This document shows, one piece after another, positions 17,336 to 26,165 of a stretch of DNA of 54,298 nucleotides. Origin of the DNA: an uncultured Prevotella sp. Lineage in GTDB: Bacteria; Bacteroidota; Bacteroidia; Bacteroidales; Bacteroidaceae. The translations under genes and the position numbers were made by a program. The DNA lies in assembly GCA_900768785.1 (NCBI GenBank), contig CAAGEG010000008.1, forward strand, positions 1 to 54,298, written 5' to 3'. Position 1 is the first letter of the stretch; each line of letters starts with the position of its first letter. The notes below the pieces were generated by a model. The model saw only the letters and a program-made list of their open reading frames with translations, did not search any database and was not told where the DNA came from.

Positions 17336-18478
17336 ATGAATTTCTCTGCGCCATATATACTATTGTTAGGGTTTTATGGTTTTATGGCATGGTGGTATCA
17401 TGCTTCAAAATCATCAAAAAGCCATACATGGAATGTAATTGCTTGTATGGTTGTAACATTATTATTTTGGGGATTTAGAGGATTTATCTTTTATGATTGG
17501 ATGTCATACTATCCCTTATTTCAAGAAATAAACATCAAAGATATAAGCAATTCAAATATCTGGTCAATAGAGCCAGGCTTTGCATTATTAATGATAGCAT
17601 GTAAAATTACATTTAATAATTTTCATTTCTTTGTTTTTATATGCACAACCATTAATTGTATTCTTCTTATGCGTTATATTATTAAACATGTAGAGAATTT
17701 TCCGTTCGGTATTTTCATATACACATGTATAGCGGGCATATTTCTATTTACTGATTTAATGAGAAACGCTCTGTCTATTTTTATTTTCATAAATGGCATT
17801 GACTATATTTCAAAGCGCAAATCAAAAAAATACTTTTTGGTTTGTACATTAGCTATGACATTCCACTATTCATCTATATTCTTCTTCCCATTATATTTTT
17901 TTGCTAACCGAAAAATAAGTAAATGGCTTTTTGCTGTTATTTTCTTCGTAGGATGTTTGATTTATGCAACACAAATAACGATATTATCAAGTTCTATTGA
18001 GACAATTGTCGGCTTCATTAATCCCGACATTGAAGAGAAAATCCATTTCTACATTACAGAAATAGCAAATAATCGTCCCGGTCTCAATATTGTATTTTTT
18101 GAACGTATATTTACAAGCATAATGGTAATATGCTATTTGGATAAACTCCGCTCTCTTAGGAAAGATGCTAATATCTATATTAATTTTTTACTTTTATTCA
18201 TGTGTATGAATTTATATCTTCATGAATTTGTAACTATGAGTTTTAGACTTTCTTTGCTATTTGGGGTGGGATATCTTATTATATGGAATGATTTGGTCAA
18301 ATGTATCAATATTGAAAACAATAAGAAATTGTTTGTTATTTTTATCTTTGCATATTGTTTCCTTAGATTATATGGACATACCAGAAACGTATTAGCAAAC
18401 TATGATAATATTTTATTTGAATATAAAACATATCAACAAAAGCAATCTATATTCAATAAAAATTTCAAAGAACAATAA
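17336..18478 (+). CDS. EpsG/Wzy-like polysaccharide polymerase
   Basis: A 380-residue protein of about ten membrane segments. The arrangement FWGFRGFIFYDWMSYYPLFQEI near residues 42-63 and the LFTDLMRNALSIFIFINGI segment near 138-156 are typical of the EpsG family, which joins lipid-linked repeat units in exopolysaccharide synthesis. It starts 11 nt after wzz. As with most Wzy proteins, identity rests on topology and place in the cluster more than on invariant residues. It is the only polymerase candidate in the cluster. Confidence 0.75.
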   Translation: MNFSAPYILLLGFYGFMAWWYHASKSSKSHTWNVIACMVVTLLFWGFRGFIFYDWMSYYPLFQEINIKDISNSNIWSIEPGFALLMIACKITFNNFHFFVFICTTINCILLMRYIIKHVENFPFGIFIYTCIAGIFLFTDLMRNALSIFIFINGIDYISKRKSKKYFLVCTLAMTFHYSSIFFFPLYFFANRKISKWLFAVIFFVGCLIYATQITILSSSIETIVGFINPDIEEKIHFYITEIANNRPGLNIVFFERIFTSIMVICYLDKLRSLRKDANIYINFLLLFMCMNLYLHEFVTMSFRLSLLFGVGYLIIWNDLVKCINIENNKKLFVIFIFAYCFLRLYGHTRNVLANYDNILFEYKTYQQKQSIFNKNFKEQ

Positions 18479-18497
18479 TAATATCTTATTTTTTGTC

Positions 18498-19652
18498 ATG
18501 AAAATTGCATATTTAGGTAAAATACAATTGTCTGATGTGGATTTATCTTATTTACACGAAGCCCAAAAACTTTCAGACATAACATATATACTTGAAATAA
18601 CCCCTCGTTTCCAAAAGGGGCCGGCATTCAATATAAAAAAAATCGTCAACAAAGTTGGAATATTCAAAGCGACAGACTTATATCCGGAATTATCAAAATA
18701 TGCGAATTATATTGATACTGACAAGTTTTTTGTGGCAAATACGTATGGACGTTTTTGGCAAATTAAAGCTTTTTGGACAAATTTTCTTTTACTAATTTTC
18801 ATTATACGCAACAAATTTAACGTAATACATATAGTATGGCCTTTGAATATCTATGAGTTTATACTTTATTACCTCAAAAGAAGAATGATATTAACAGTCC
18901 ATGATCCATTTCCACATTCAGGGCTTGATACCTTTATAGTAAGATTACGTCGTAAGTTTGCATTTAAGTTCATATCGAGACTTATTATTCTTAACAAAGC
19001 GCAACGACAACAATTTATTGATTATTACAACTTGAAGAAACACGATGTTATTGATAGTCAACTAAGCTGTTATTCATATTTAAATACAATAAAAACGGAT
19101 AATTCATTCTTATCAAATAATAACAGATACATACTTTTTGCTGGAAACATATCAAAGTATAAAGGTTTAGACTATCTCCTTCCTGCAATGGTTAATGTCC
19201 ATAATGCTTTCCCTGATGTTAAACTAATTATTGCAGGAAGGGGGTATTTCCATTTTGATGTTTCCAAATATAAAGAATTAAATTATATTGAGTTTAGGAC
19301 ATATTTCATACCGGAGGAAGAATTAGTTTCTCTAATAAAAAATGCACTATTCATTATATGTCCCTATACAGATGCCACGCAAAGTGGTGTAATAATGTCT
19401 GCCTTTGCTTTTAACAAGCCTGTGGTTGCTACAAATGTTGGAGGACTGCCTGAAATGTTAGGCTACGGCAGATACGGAATTCTTGTCAAGAAAAAGGAAA
19501 TTGAAAGTCTAACAGAAGGTATAGTCAAACTATTGTCAGATGAAGATTTATTGATAAAATTCTCAGAGCACATCAAGTGTGATTTTGGGACTGGGAACAA
19601 CTCTTGGAAGGTTATTGCAAGCAAAATTAGAAACGATTATTCTAAAATATAA
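18498..19652 (+). CDS. Glycosyltransferase, GT4-like (GT-B fold)
   Basis: A 384-residue GT-B type transferase. The C-terminal half is diagnostic: YILFAGNISKYKGLDYLLPAM begins the donor domain, KLIIAGRGYFHF follows, and CPYTDATQSGVIMSAFAFNKPVVATNVGGLPEM carries the EX7E-like region that grips the nucleotide sugar, although the first acidic residue is not obvious. A long frame extends upstream to 18402 inside the preceding gene, but the ATG at 18498, 20 nt after the previous stop, begins the standard MKIAYLGKI strand. Donor and acceptor are unknown. Confidence 0.83.
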   Translation: MKIAYLGKIQLSDVDLSYLHEAQKLSDITYILEITPRFQKGPAFNIKKIVNKVGIFKATDLYPELSKYANYIDTDKFFVANTYGRFWQIKAFWTNFLLLIFIIRNKFNVIHIVWPLNIYEFILYYLKRRMILTVHDPFPHSGLDTFIVRLRRKFAFKFISRLIILNKAQRQQFIDYYNLKKHDVIDSQLSCYSYLNTIKTDNSFLSNNNRYILFAGNISKYKGLDYLLPAMVNVHNAFPDVKLIIAGRGYFHFDVSKYKELNYIEFRTYFIPEEELVSLIKNALFIICPYTDATQSGVIMSAFAFNKPVVATNVGGLPEMLGYGRYGILVKKKEIESLTEGIVKLLSDEDLLIKFSEHIKCDFGTGNNSWKVIASKIRNDYSKI

Positions 19653-19657
19653 TAATT

Positions 19658-20614
19658 ATGAAAATTTTAATAACAGGTGGCTCGGGATTTATAGGAACTA
19701 ACCTCGTATCTTTTTTTATAAAGAGTCATGATGTTCTGAATATAGACATAAACGAACCGAAAATAAAACAACATTTACAATATTGGGTAAATATTGATAT
19801 AAATGATTACGATAGATTGAACGTTGCTGTGCAAGACTTTAACCCTGACTATATAATACATCTTGCGGCACGAACAGATCTTAAAGGTTCGTCTGTTGAT
19901 AATTATTCGTCAAATGTTAAAGGCGTAGAAAACATCGTAAACGTTGCAAAGCAAATAAAAAGTTTGAAAAAAATAATTATCACATCTTCAATGTTGGTTT
20001 GTCATGTAGGCTACATTCCTAAAGATGATTTTGATTATTCCGCAACAACATTCTACGGCAAAAGTAAAGTAGAGACAGAAAAAATAACATGGAATGCTCA
20101 TCTGACATGCGATTGGGCAATTATTAGACCAACATCTATTTGGGGACCATGGTTTGATGTTCCATACAAATCCTTTTTTGAAATGGTTAAATCTCATACG
20201 TATTTTCACATAGGTAATAAAGGTTGCTCAAAAACATATGGCTATATTGGGAATTCCGTTTATCAAATAGAACGAATCTTGATGTCTGATACAACGGATA
20301 TTTGCAATAAAGTATTTTATATAGGAGATTCTCCTGCAATAAACATCAAAGAATGGGCAAACCAAATTAGCAGTTTGTTAGGCTCAAAGGTTTATACTAT
20401 ACCATGGTTCCTCATAAAGTGTGCCGCTTATTTAGGAGACATACTGAAGTATATTGGTATTCCCTTCCCTATGACATCTTTCCGCTTAAAGAATATGACA
20501 ACCGACAATATTGTTAACTTAGAAAAAACTTATAAAATTGCGCCCAATCCCCCTTATGAACGGATAGAGGCTATAAAAGAAACTCTAAAATGGATGGAAA
20601 GAACAGAACAATGA
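19658..20614 (+). CDS. NAD-dependent sugar epimerase/dehydratase (extended SDR)
   Basis: A 318-residue nucleotide-sugar modifying enzyme. The N-terminus MKILITGGSGFIGTNL contains the TGxxGxxG NAD-binding turn. A downstream Ser region (IITSSMLVC) and Tyr133-x-x-x-Lys137 (YGKSK) supply the catalytic triad, and RPTSIWGP is the usual substrate-binding segment. The specific reaction (epimerase, dehydratase or reductase) cannot be told. It presumably prepares a precursor for the neighbouring transferases. Its stop codon overlaps the next start as ATGA, so the two are translationally coupled. Confidence 0.85.
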   Translation: MKILITGGSGFIGTNLVSFFIKSHDVLNIDINEPKIKQHLQYWVNIDINDYDRLNVAVQDFNPDYIIHLAARTDLKGSSVDNYSSNVKGVENIVNVAKQIKSLKKIIITSSMLVCHVGYIPKDDFDYSATTFYGKSKVETEKITWNAHLTCDWAIIRPTSIWGPWFDVPYKSFFEMVKSHTYFHIGNKGCSKTYGYIGNSVYQIERILMSDTTDICNKVFYIGDSPAINIKEWANQISSLLGSKVYTIPWFLIKCAAYLGDILKYIGIPFPMTSFRLKNMTTDNIVNLEKTYKIAPNPPYERIEAIKETLKWMERTEQ

Positions 20615-21366
20615 AAGTATCCATAATAACAGCGACTTTCAACAGCGGAGCAACTATAGAAGATACCATTAAATCGGTGCTTAGACAGACATACAAAGAC
20701 ATCGAATATTGGATAATTGATGGTTGTTCAGAAGATAATACATTAGAAATAGTTAGGTATTACGAACCCATTTTCAATGGAAGAATGCACGTCATAAGCG
20801 AGCCGGACAAAGGAATATATGATGCCATGAACAAAGGTATAGGTATGGCTACGGGCGATGTTATTGGTATTCTTAATTCTGACGATTACTATACCGCTGA
20901 TGACGCTCTTAGTACTATTGCCAACTATTTCAGCCGTAATGACGCTGATGCCATATATGGCGACATTCATTTTGTAAATGACGATAACCCGGAGAAATGC
21001 GTGCGATATTATTCAAGCGCTTTATTCCGACCATGGTTATTGAGATTTGGTTTTATGCCTGCACACCCGTCGTTTTATGTAAGAAGCGACGTGTACCGCA
21101 AATATGGAACTTTCTCACTTGATTACAAGATAGCATCTGATTATGACATCATGGTACGTTTATTACATAAGCACCGCATAAAGGCACAGTATATAAAAAA
21201 AGATTTCGTTACAATGAGAACAGGAGGAATAAGTACAAAAAATGTAAGAAACCGCTTGCTCATAAGTCGCGAAGATGTAAAGGCTTGCCGTAGAAATGGT
21301 CTTTACACCAATATTTTCTTTATATCCATAAAATATCTTTATAAAATATTTGAATTTAAAATATAG
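20611..21366 (+). CDS. Glycosyltransferase family 2
   Basis: A 251-residue GT-A transferase of the WcaA-like type. The motifs run in order: MKVSIITATFNSGATIEDTI, WIIDGCSEDNT, ISEPDKGIYDAMNKGI and the metal-binding ILNSDDYYT (Asp91-Asp92), ending with RTGGIST, usual for these enzymes. The start at 20611 forms an ATGA overlap with the epimerase gene; an in-frame ATG at 20590 lies inside that gene and is less likely. It is a relative of the GT2 half of the fusion at 14839 but keeps the DD motif that the fusion lacks. Confidence 0.88.
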   Translation: MKVSIITATFNSGATIEDTIKSVLRQTYKDIEYWIIDGCSEDNTLEIVRYYEPIFNGRMHVISEPDKGIYDAMNKGIGMATGDVIGILNSDDYYTADDALSTIANYFSRNDADAIYGDIHFVNDDNPEKCVRYYSSALFRPWLLRFGFMPAHPSFYVRSDVYRKYGTFSLDYKIASDYDIMVRLLHKHRIKAQYIKKDFVTMRTGGISTKNVRNRLLISREDVKACRRNGLYTNIFFISIKYLYKIFEFKI

Positions 21367-21397
21367 AGTTAATTAGATTTTTGAGATTATTTACGAG

Positions 21398-22543
21398 ATG
21401 AAAGTACTTATAATAACAAGACATTATTTAGATCAACATTTAGGAGGTCCCAATTGTTCTAAAGCCTTTATAAAAGCCATAACAAACATTTATGATGATT
21501 GTACACTTATTTATCCTGAACATCATGACAAGCATACAGAATTGTCACATATTGTAAATGAGAAGACTCATCTGATACCATGTTTTGACAAGAGAAATAA
21601 AATAATCAAATGCCTTGATATGTATAGAGGTAAAATACATAGATTTGGCAAAACTGCTAAAGAACTTCTCAAGAACAATCATTTTGATATTGTTTTTATT
21701 GACCATAGTTTTACCGCAGCATCAGGAGTAATAGAAGCAGCTATAAAATCTGAAGCAAGTATTATAACTCTACACCATAACGTTGAAAGCCTTTACATAA
21801 AAGATAACGAACAAAATCTGTTATTCAGATATCCTTATAACTATTTCTCTTTAAGAGCAGAGAAAAAATCTATTTTAAATAGTTGTCTTAATCTAACACT
21901 TACGAAATACGACAAAGACTATTTCGCAAAAGAATATAACAACAAGAGAGACACATTGGAAGTCTTGGGAATGTTTGAATACAATAATCAAGACAAACAA
22001 CAAATAACAAGCAAAAATAATCTCACATTTATAATTTCCGGTTCTCTTTCTGCAGCACAAACAGAAACAGCTATTTTAACATTCTTAAATGATTATACAG
22101 ATTGTCTAAATGATATATGTCCGAACTATAAACTAATTATTACAGGACGCAATCCTTCTAAAACATTATTATCTACTTGCAAAATGATAAATCAAATAGA
22201 AATTGTGCCCAATCCTGAAGATTTACTTTCTATTATAGATAAAGGTTGTTTCTATCTCTGTCCCATTTATACTGGAAGCGGATTAAAACTGAGAATTATG
22301 GATGCACTTAGAATAGGACTGCCGGTTGTAGCACATGACGTTTCCGTAAGAGGATATGAAGATATTGCAAATAGTGGTTTCATGTTTGGGTATTCAGACA
22401 AACAAACATTCAAACAGGCAATAAAAAGAGTTCTTTCTATCAATGACAATAAGAAAGTTGCAGAGTGTTATTACTCATATTTCTCGTTTAATGCAGGAAA
22501 AGAGAGGCTTAACAAACTATTAAAAAAACATCATTTGACGTAA
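21398..22543 (+). CDS. Glycosyltransferase, GT4-like; last gene of the polysaccharide cluster
   Basis: A 381-residue GT-B type transferase. The N-terminal acceptor domain starts MKVLIITRHYLDQHLGGPNCSKAF. HHNVESLYIKDNE near residue 127 is common in this group, and the donor domain contains FIISGSLSAAQTE and CPIYTGSGLKLRIMDALRIGLPVVAHDVSVRGYE, the GSGLKxKxxEA-like nucleotide-sugar loop. The sugar is unknown. No terminator follows closely; a 716-bp structured gap separates it from clpB. Confidence 0.82.
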   Translation: MKVLIITRHYLDQHLGGPNCSKAFIKAITNIYDDCTLIYPEHHDKHTELSHIVNEKTHLIPCFDKRNKIIKCLDMYRGKIHRFGKTAKELLKNNHFDIVFIDHSFTAASGVIEAAIKSEASIITLHHNVESLYIKDNEQNLLFRYPYNYFSLRAEKKSILNSCLNLTLTKYDKDYFAKEYNNKRDTLEVLGMFEYNNQDKQQITSKNNLTFIISGSLSAAQTETAILTFLNDYTDCLNDICPNYKLIITGRNPSKTLLSTCKMINQIEIVPNPEDLLSIIDKGCFYLCPIYTGSGLKLRIMDALRIGLPVVAHDVSVRGYEDIANSGFMFGYSDKQTFKQAIKRVLSINDNKKVAECYYSYFSFNAGKERLNKLLKKHHLT

Positions 22544-23186
22544 GAACAATTGAAACATAAAATTATTAACTATATTTCCACAATAAAATTTTGATGTATT
22601 TAAAGAGGAGATATTCTCTAATTTTATTCCTGCTAATTACTATTTTACCTATAAAAACATTTGATATTATAATATTACTGTCTTGTAAAACTATTTAACG
22701 AAGTATCAGCCATTTGGGTTATCTTTGTTTTTGCTATATAAAAATATAATGATTAACAAAGATAGTCATTTTCCGGAAGCACTATCTTTAATTTACAGGT
22801 ATATTAAGACCAATTTTTCAACTACGTTAATTGTAATTTGAAAAGATGCTGTTTACGATATGAAAAGTGGCACTTTAGGGGTCGTAAAGTGCCACTTTAG
22901 ACATGCTAAAAAGGCTATTTACGAGTCAAAAAACGCCACTTTTATAACCCATTGATTATCAACACGTTTTCAAGACTCAATTTATTTACTTTAAAAGCAC
23001 GCATTTTATTAAACAGTTTACTTCATTATTACGTATCTTAGTAAATAACTTCACGGTTTTAGCCCAAATCGGACAAACTTTCTAATTGATAATTTTGGAT
23101 TGGAAGACTATAGGGTCAACAATGGAATCACTAATTCCAAGACAAATAATCTACAATTATTTGAACACAAATGCACGACACAAGAA
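22544..23186. other. Repeat-rich intergenic region between polysaccharide cluster and clpB
   Basis: No convincing protein gene is present; a 34-codon hydrophobic frame at 22594-22698 is the best candidate and is weak. The region has a plus-strand -7-like box TATCTTTG (22720-22727), a hairpin AAAGATAGT/ACTATCTTT (22758-22789), a perfect 14-bp inverted repeat (22864-22898), a third GCCACTTTT half-copy near 22940 and a motif TGTCCGATTTGGGCT on the minus strand (23061-23075). It may encode a small RNA or be made of dispersed intergenic repeats. Confidence 0.5.
22864..22898. repeat. Perfect 14-bp inverted repeat with internally palindromic arms
   Basis: AAAGTGGCACTTTA (22864-22877) and TAAAGTGCCACTTT (22885-22898) are exact reverse complements around the 7-nt GGGGTCG. 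Each arm is itself a palindrome, AAAGTG-x-CACTTT. As RNA it makes a stable stem-loop. As DNA it offers four half-sites for a dimeric protein. Confidence 0.9.
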
Positions 23187-23236
23187 ACAAAAAAGAGCCA
23201 TTTCATCGCTCTTTAAAAAGGTTTGAAATGGCTCTT
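23187..23236 (-). terminator. Intrinsic terminator of clpB
   Basis: AAGAGCCATTTCA (23193-23205) and TGAAATGGCTCTT (23224-23236) form a 13-bp stem. Read on the minus strand the hairpin is followed by a run of T. It starts 24 nt past the clpB stop. Confidence 0.9.
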
Positions 23237-23259
23237 CTTCAAATCATTCTAGTTCTTTG

Positions 23260-25848
23260 TCAGTTTCTGAAAACCAGTCCTGTCTCATCCGCATCTACCA
23301 CGATAGGGCGTTCACGACTGATTTCATCGGATAATATTCGCTTAGACATATCGTTTAACAGATAACGTTGTATTGCTCTTTTTACCGGACGTGCGCCAAA
23401 TTCGGGGTCAAAGCCCTCTTCTGCGAGTCTTGATATTGCTGCCGGCGTTACGTCAAGATTAAAGCCTTGCGGCTCAAGCATCTTTCTTACGGTATTTACC
23501 TGCAGTCTTACAACATCTTCTATTTCGCTCTTTGTTAACGGAAGGAACATTATTGTCTCATCTATACGGTTTAGGAATTCCGGTCGGATGGTCTTTTTGA
23601 GCATCTCCATAACGGCATTTTTTGCCGATTTTACCGTTTGTTCTTTATTCAAAGCTGTCATTGAGGCAAATTGTTCTTGTATATAACGGCTTCCAAGATT
23701 GCTTGTCATTATTATTATGGTGTTCTTGAAGTTTACCGTTCTACCCTTGTTGTCAGTCAATCTTCCGTCGTCAAGTACCTGAAGAAGAATATTAAACACA
23801 TCCGGGTGTGCTTTTTCTATCTCGTCAAAGAGCACTACAGAGTAAGGTTTACGCCTTACAGCCTCAGTCAATTGACCACCTTCATCATATCCGACATATC
23901 CCGGAGGAGCTCCGATGAGCCTGCTCACGCTGAATTTCTCTTGATATTCGCTCATGTCAATACGGGTCATCATGGTTTCATCATTAAACAAATATTCAGC
24001 TAAAGCTTTTGCTAATTCTGTCTTTCCAACACCGGTAGTACCTAAGAATATGAACGATGAAATCGGTCGTTTTGGGTCTTGCAACCCTGCCCTACTACGT
24101 CTGAGAGCATTACTTACAGCAGTTATGGCTTCGTCTTGTCCTATTACCCTCTTGTGAAGTTCGGCTTCAAGATTAAGAAGTTTCTCTTTTTCGCTTTGCA
24201 TCATTCGTGTTACAGGTATTCCGGTCCACTTACTAACGACTTCAGCAATATCGTCTGCCGTTACCTCTTCTCGTATCATGGCATTGCCATTTTGCGTTCC
24301 ATGCAGTTGAGACTGTATGTTTTTGATATCGTCTTCAAGTTTTTTCAGACTGCTATACCTTATCTCTGCTACACGTTCATAGTTGCCTTCACGTTCGGCA
24401 CGGTCAGCTTCAAAGCGCAAACGTTCCATTTCCTGTTTGTCTTGCTGTATTTTATTGACCAAAGTTTTTTCACTTTCCCATTTTGCACGATATTCACGCT
24501 CCTTGTCTTTTAGTTCGGCAATATCTTTATCAAGTGAGTTAATCTTGTCAACATCATTTTCGCGCTTTATTGCTTCGCGTTCTATCTCCATTTGTTTCAA
24601 CTTTCGGGTAAGTTCATCCAGTTCTTCAGGTACCGAATCTCTCTCCATTCTGAGTTTTGCAGCAGCCTCATCCATAAGGTCAATAGCCTTATCAGGCAAA
24701 AATCTATCAGAGATATAACGCTCGGAAAGCTTTACGGCAGCGATACAAGCATCATCTTGAATACGTACTTTATGATGATTCTCATAACGTTCTTTCAGTC
24801 CACGAAGAATACTTATGGCACTAAGCTCATCCGGTTCGTCAACCATAACAGTTTGGAATCGTCTTTCCAGAGCCTTATCCTTTTCAAAATATTTCTGATA
24901 TTCGTTAAGAGTGGTTGCTCCGATGCTTCTTAGCTCTCCTCGAGCCAATGCCGGTTTAAGAATATTAGCTGCATCCATAGCACCTTCTCCGCCTCCGGCA
25001 CCAACCAAAGTGTGTATTTCGTCTATAAAAAGAATAATTTTCCCATCAGCAGCCGTTACTTCTTTGATTACGCTTTTGAGTCGTTCCTCAAACTCGCCTT
25101 TGTATTTCGCACCTGCAACAAGAGCACCCATATCAAGCGAATAGAGTTGTTTGTCTTTCAAATTCTCAGGAACATCACCGCGAACAATACGTTCTGCAAG
25201 TCCTTCTACGATTGCAGTTTTTCCCGTTCCCGGTTCTCCAATAAGAATAGGGTTGTTTTTCGTGCGTCGAGAAAGTATCTGCAACACACGTCTTATCTCT
25301 TCATCCCTTCCCACAACGGGGTCAAGTTTGCCTTGTCTTGCATCTTCAACAAGGTTTTTTGCATATTTTTCCAAGCTTTGATAATTGTCATCAGCCGATT
25401 GTGACTTAACATTCTGTCCCTGTCTAAGCTCTTTAATAGCAACCAACATATCCTTTTCTGTACATCCGGCATCTTTCATCAGTCTGCCTGCAATAGAGTT
25501 AACAGAAAGAATGGCGAGCAATAAGGGTTCTATACTAACAAAATCGTCTCCCGATTTAGCAGAGAAGTCCTCAGCTTTTACCAAAACTTCGTTTGCTTGA
25601 CCGCTAAGATAAGGTTGTCCGCCTTGCACTTTTGGCATACTCGTTATCTGACTATCAACAACAGTTTCCAGTTGCGCCCCATTAACACCAAGCTTTCTAA
25701 AGATAAAACCAGCCACATCTTTGCCTTTTACCAACACACCTTTGAGCAGATGTAATGGCTCTATGACTTGTTGGCCATGCCGTTGAGCTATATTTACAGC
25801 CTCTTGTACGGCCTCTTGTGCTTTGATTGTAAACTTGTCAAGTGTCAT
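23260..25848 (-). CDS. clpB: ATP-dependent disaggregase ClpB
   Basis: An 862-residue hexameric Hsp100 chaperone that threads proteins out of aggregates with DnaK. The Clp N domain (1-about 145) is followed by NBD1 with Walker A GEPGTGKT (204-211) and Walker B ILFIDEIHTL. The long coiled-coil middle domain (about 405-535, EELDELTRKLKQMEIEREAI...) distinguishes ClpB from ClpA/ClpC. NBD2 has GTTGVGKT near 603-610 and ends after the typical GARPVKRAIQ sensor 2. The start has an unusually strong Shine-Dalgarno (AAAGGAGT) for this genome, in keeping with high heat-shock expression. I could not recognise a CIRCE or other heat-shock operator. Confidence 0.97.
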   Translation of the reverse strand: MTLDKFTIKAQEAVQEAVNIAQRHGQQVIEPLHLLKGVLVKGKDVAGFIFRKLGVNGAQLETVVDSQITSMPKVQGGQPYLSGQANEVLVKAEDFSAKSGDDFVSIEPLLLAILSVNSIAGRLMKDAGCTEKDMLVAIKELRQGQNVKSQSADDNYQSLEKYAKNLVEDARQGKLDPVVGRDEEIRRVLQILSRRTKNNPILIGEPGTGKTAIVEGLAERIVRGDVPENLKDKQLYSLDMGALVAGAKYKGEFEERLKSVIKEVTAADGKIILFIDEIHTLVGAGGGEGAMDAANILKPALARGELRSIGATTLNEYQKYFEKDKALERRFQTVMVDEPDELSAISILRGLKERYENHHKVRIQDDACIAAVKLSERYISDRFLPDKAIDLMDEAAAKLRMERDSVPEELDELTRKLKQMEIEREAIKRENDVDKINSLDKDIAELKDKEREYRAKWESEKTLVNKIQQDKQEMERLRFEADRAEREGNYERVAEIRYSSLKKLEDDIKNIQSQLHGTQNGNAMIREEVTADDIAEVVSKWTGIPVTRMMQSEKEKLLNLEAELHKRVIGQDEAITAVSNALRRSRAGLQDPKRPISSFIFLGTTGVGKTELAKALAEYLFNDETMMTRIDMSEYQEKFSVSRLIGAPPGYVGYDEGGQLTEAVRRKPYSVVLFDEIEKAHPDVFNILLQVLDDGRLTDNKGRTVNFKNTIIIMTSNLGSRYIQEQFASMTALNKEQTVKSAKNAVMEMLKKTIRPEFLNRIDETIMFLPLTKSEIEDVVRLQVNTVRKMLEPQGFNLDVTPAAISRLAEEGFDPEFGARPVKRAIQRYLLNDMSKRILSDEISRERPIVVDADETGLVFRN

Positions 25849-26104
25849 ATTATTACTCCTTTCTTTTGTTATTTCCTAAAATGTTTGTTATACTTAACAC
25901 ATAAGTATTCACAATTAATGACTCAAAAAACATGCCTACAAATAAAACATGACAAAATGGCACATAAGACCGACATATTTTCAGTTTTTCAATACTTTGT
26001 TGTCATTTGTCCCAATAGGTGTTTAGCGTTCGTTATTCTATAGTTGGTTTAGTATAAAAAGCGTTTTACAATTAACGAAGACTATAATAAAGCAATTAAA
26101 AGCA
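25849..26104. other. Leader and upstream region of clpB
   Basis: AT-rich, without a gene. On the minus strand the clpB Shine-Dalgarno lies at its left edge. I see no exact TAnnTTTG box with partner, so the promoter may be of a stress type or too divergent to call. Confidence 0.4.
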
Positions 26105-26142
26105 AAAAACAAAAGTCGCATGTCAGCAACGACATACGACTT
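26105..26142 (-). terminator. Intrinsic terminator of the GDSL hydrolase gene
   Basis: AAGTCGCATGTC (26113-26124) pairs with GACATACGACTT (26131-26142) with one mismatch around AGCAAC. On the minus strand it is followed by TTGTTTTTTG. It separates the hydrolase gene from clpB on the same strand. Confidence 0.75.
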
Positions 26143-26165
26143 CAATACATATTTTAAAACAAATA

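Noticed and set aside
23171..23365. A 64-codon plus-strand frame at the clpB end
   Set aside because: It covers the clpB terminator and is antisense to clpB codons.
24079..25600. Several plus-strand frames of 70-144 codons opposite clpB
   Set aside because: They are antisense shadows of a strongly conserved gene and have Ser/Phe-rich, non-globular composition.
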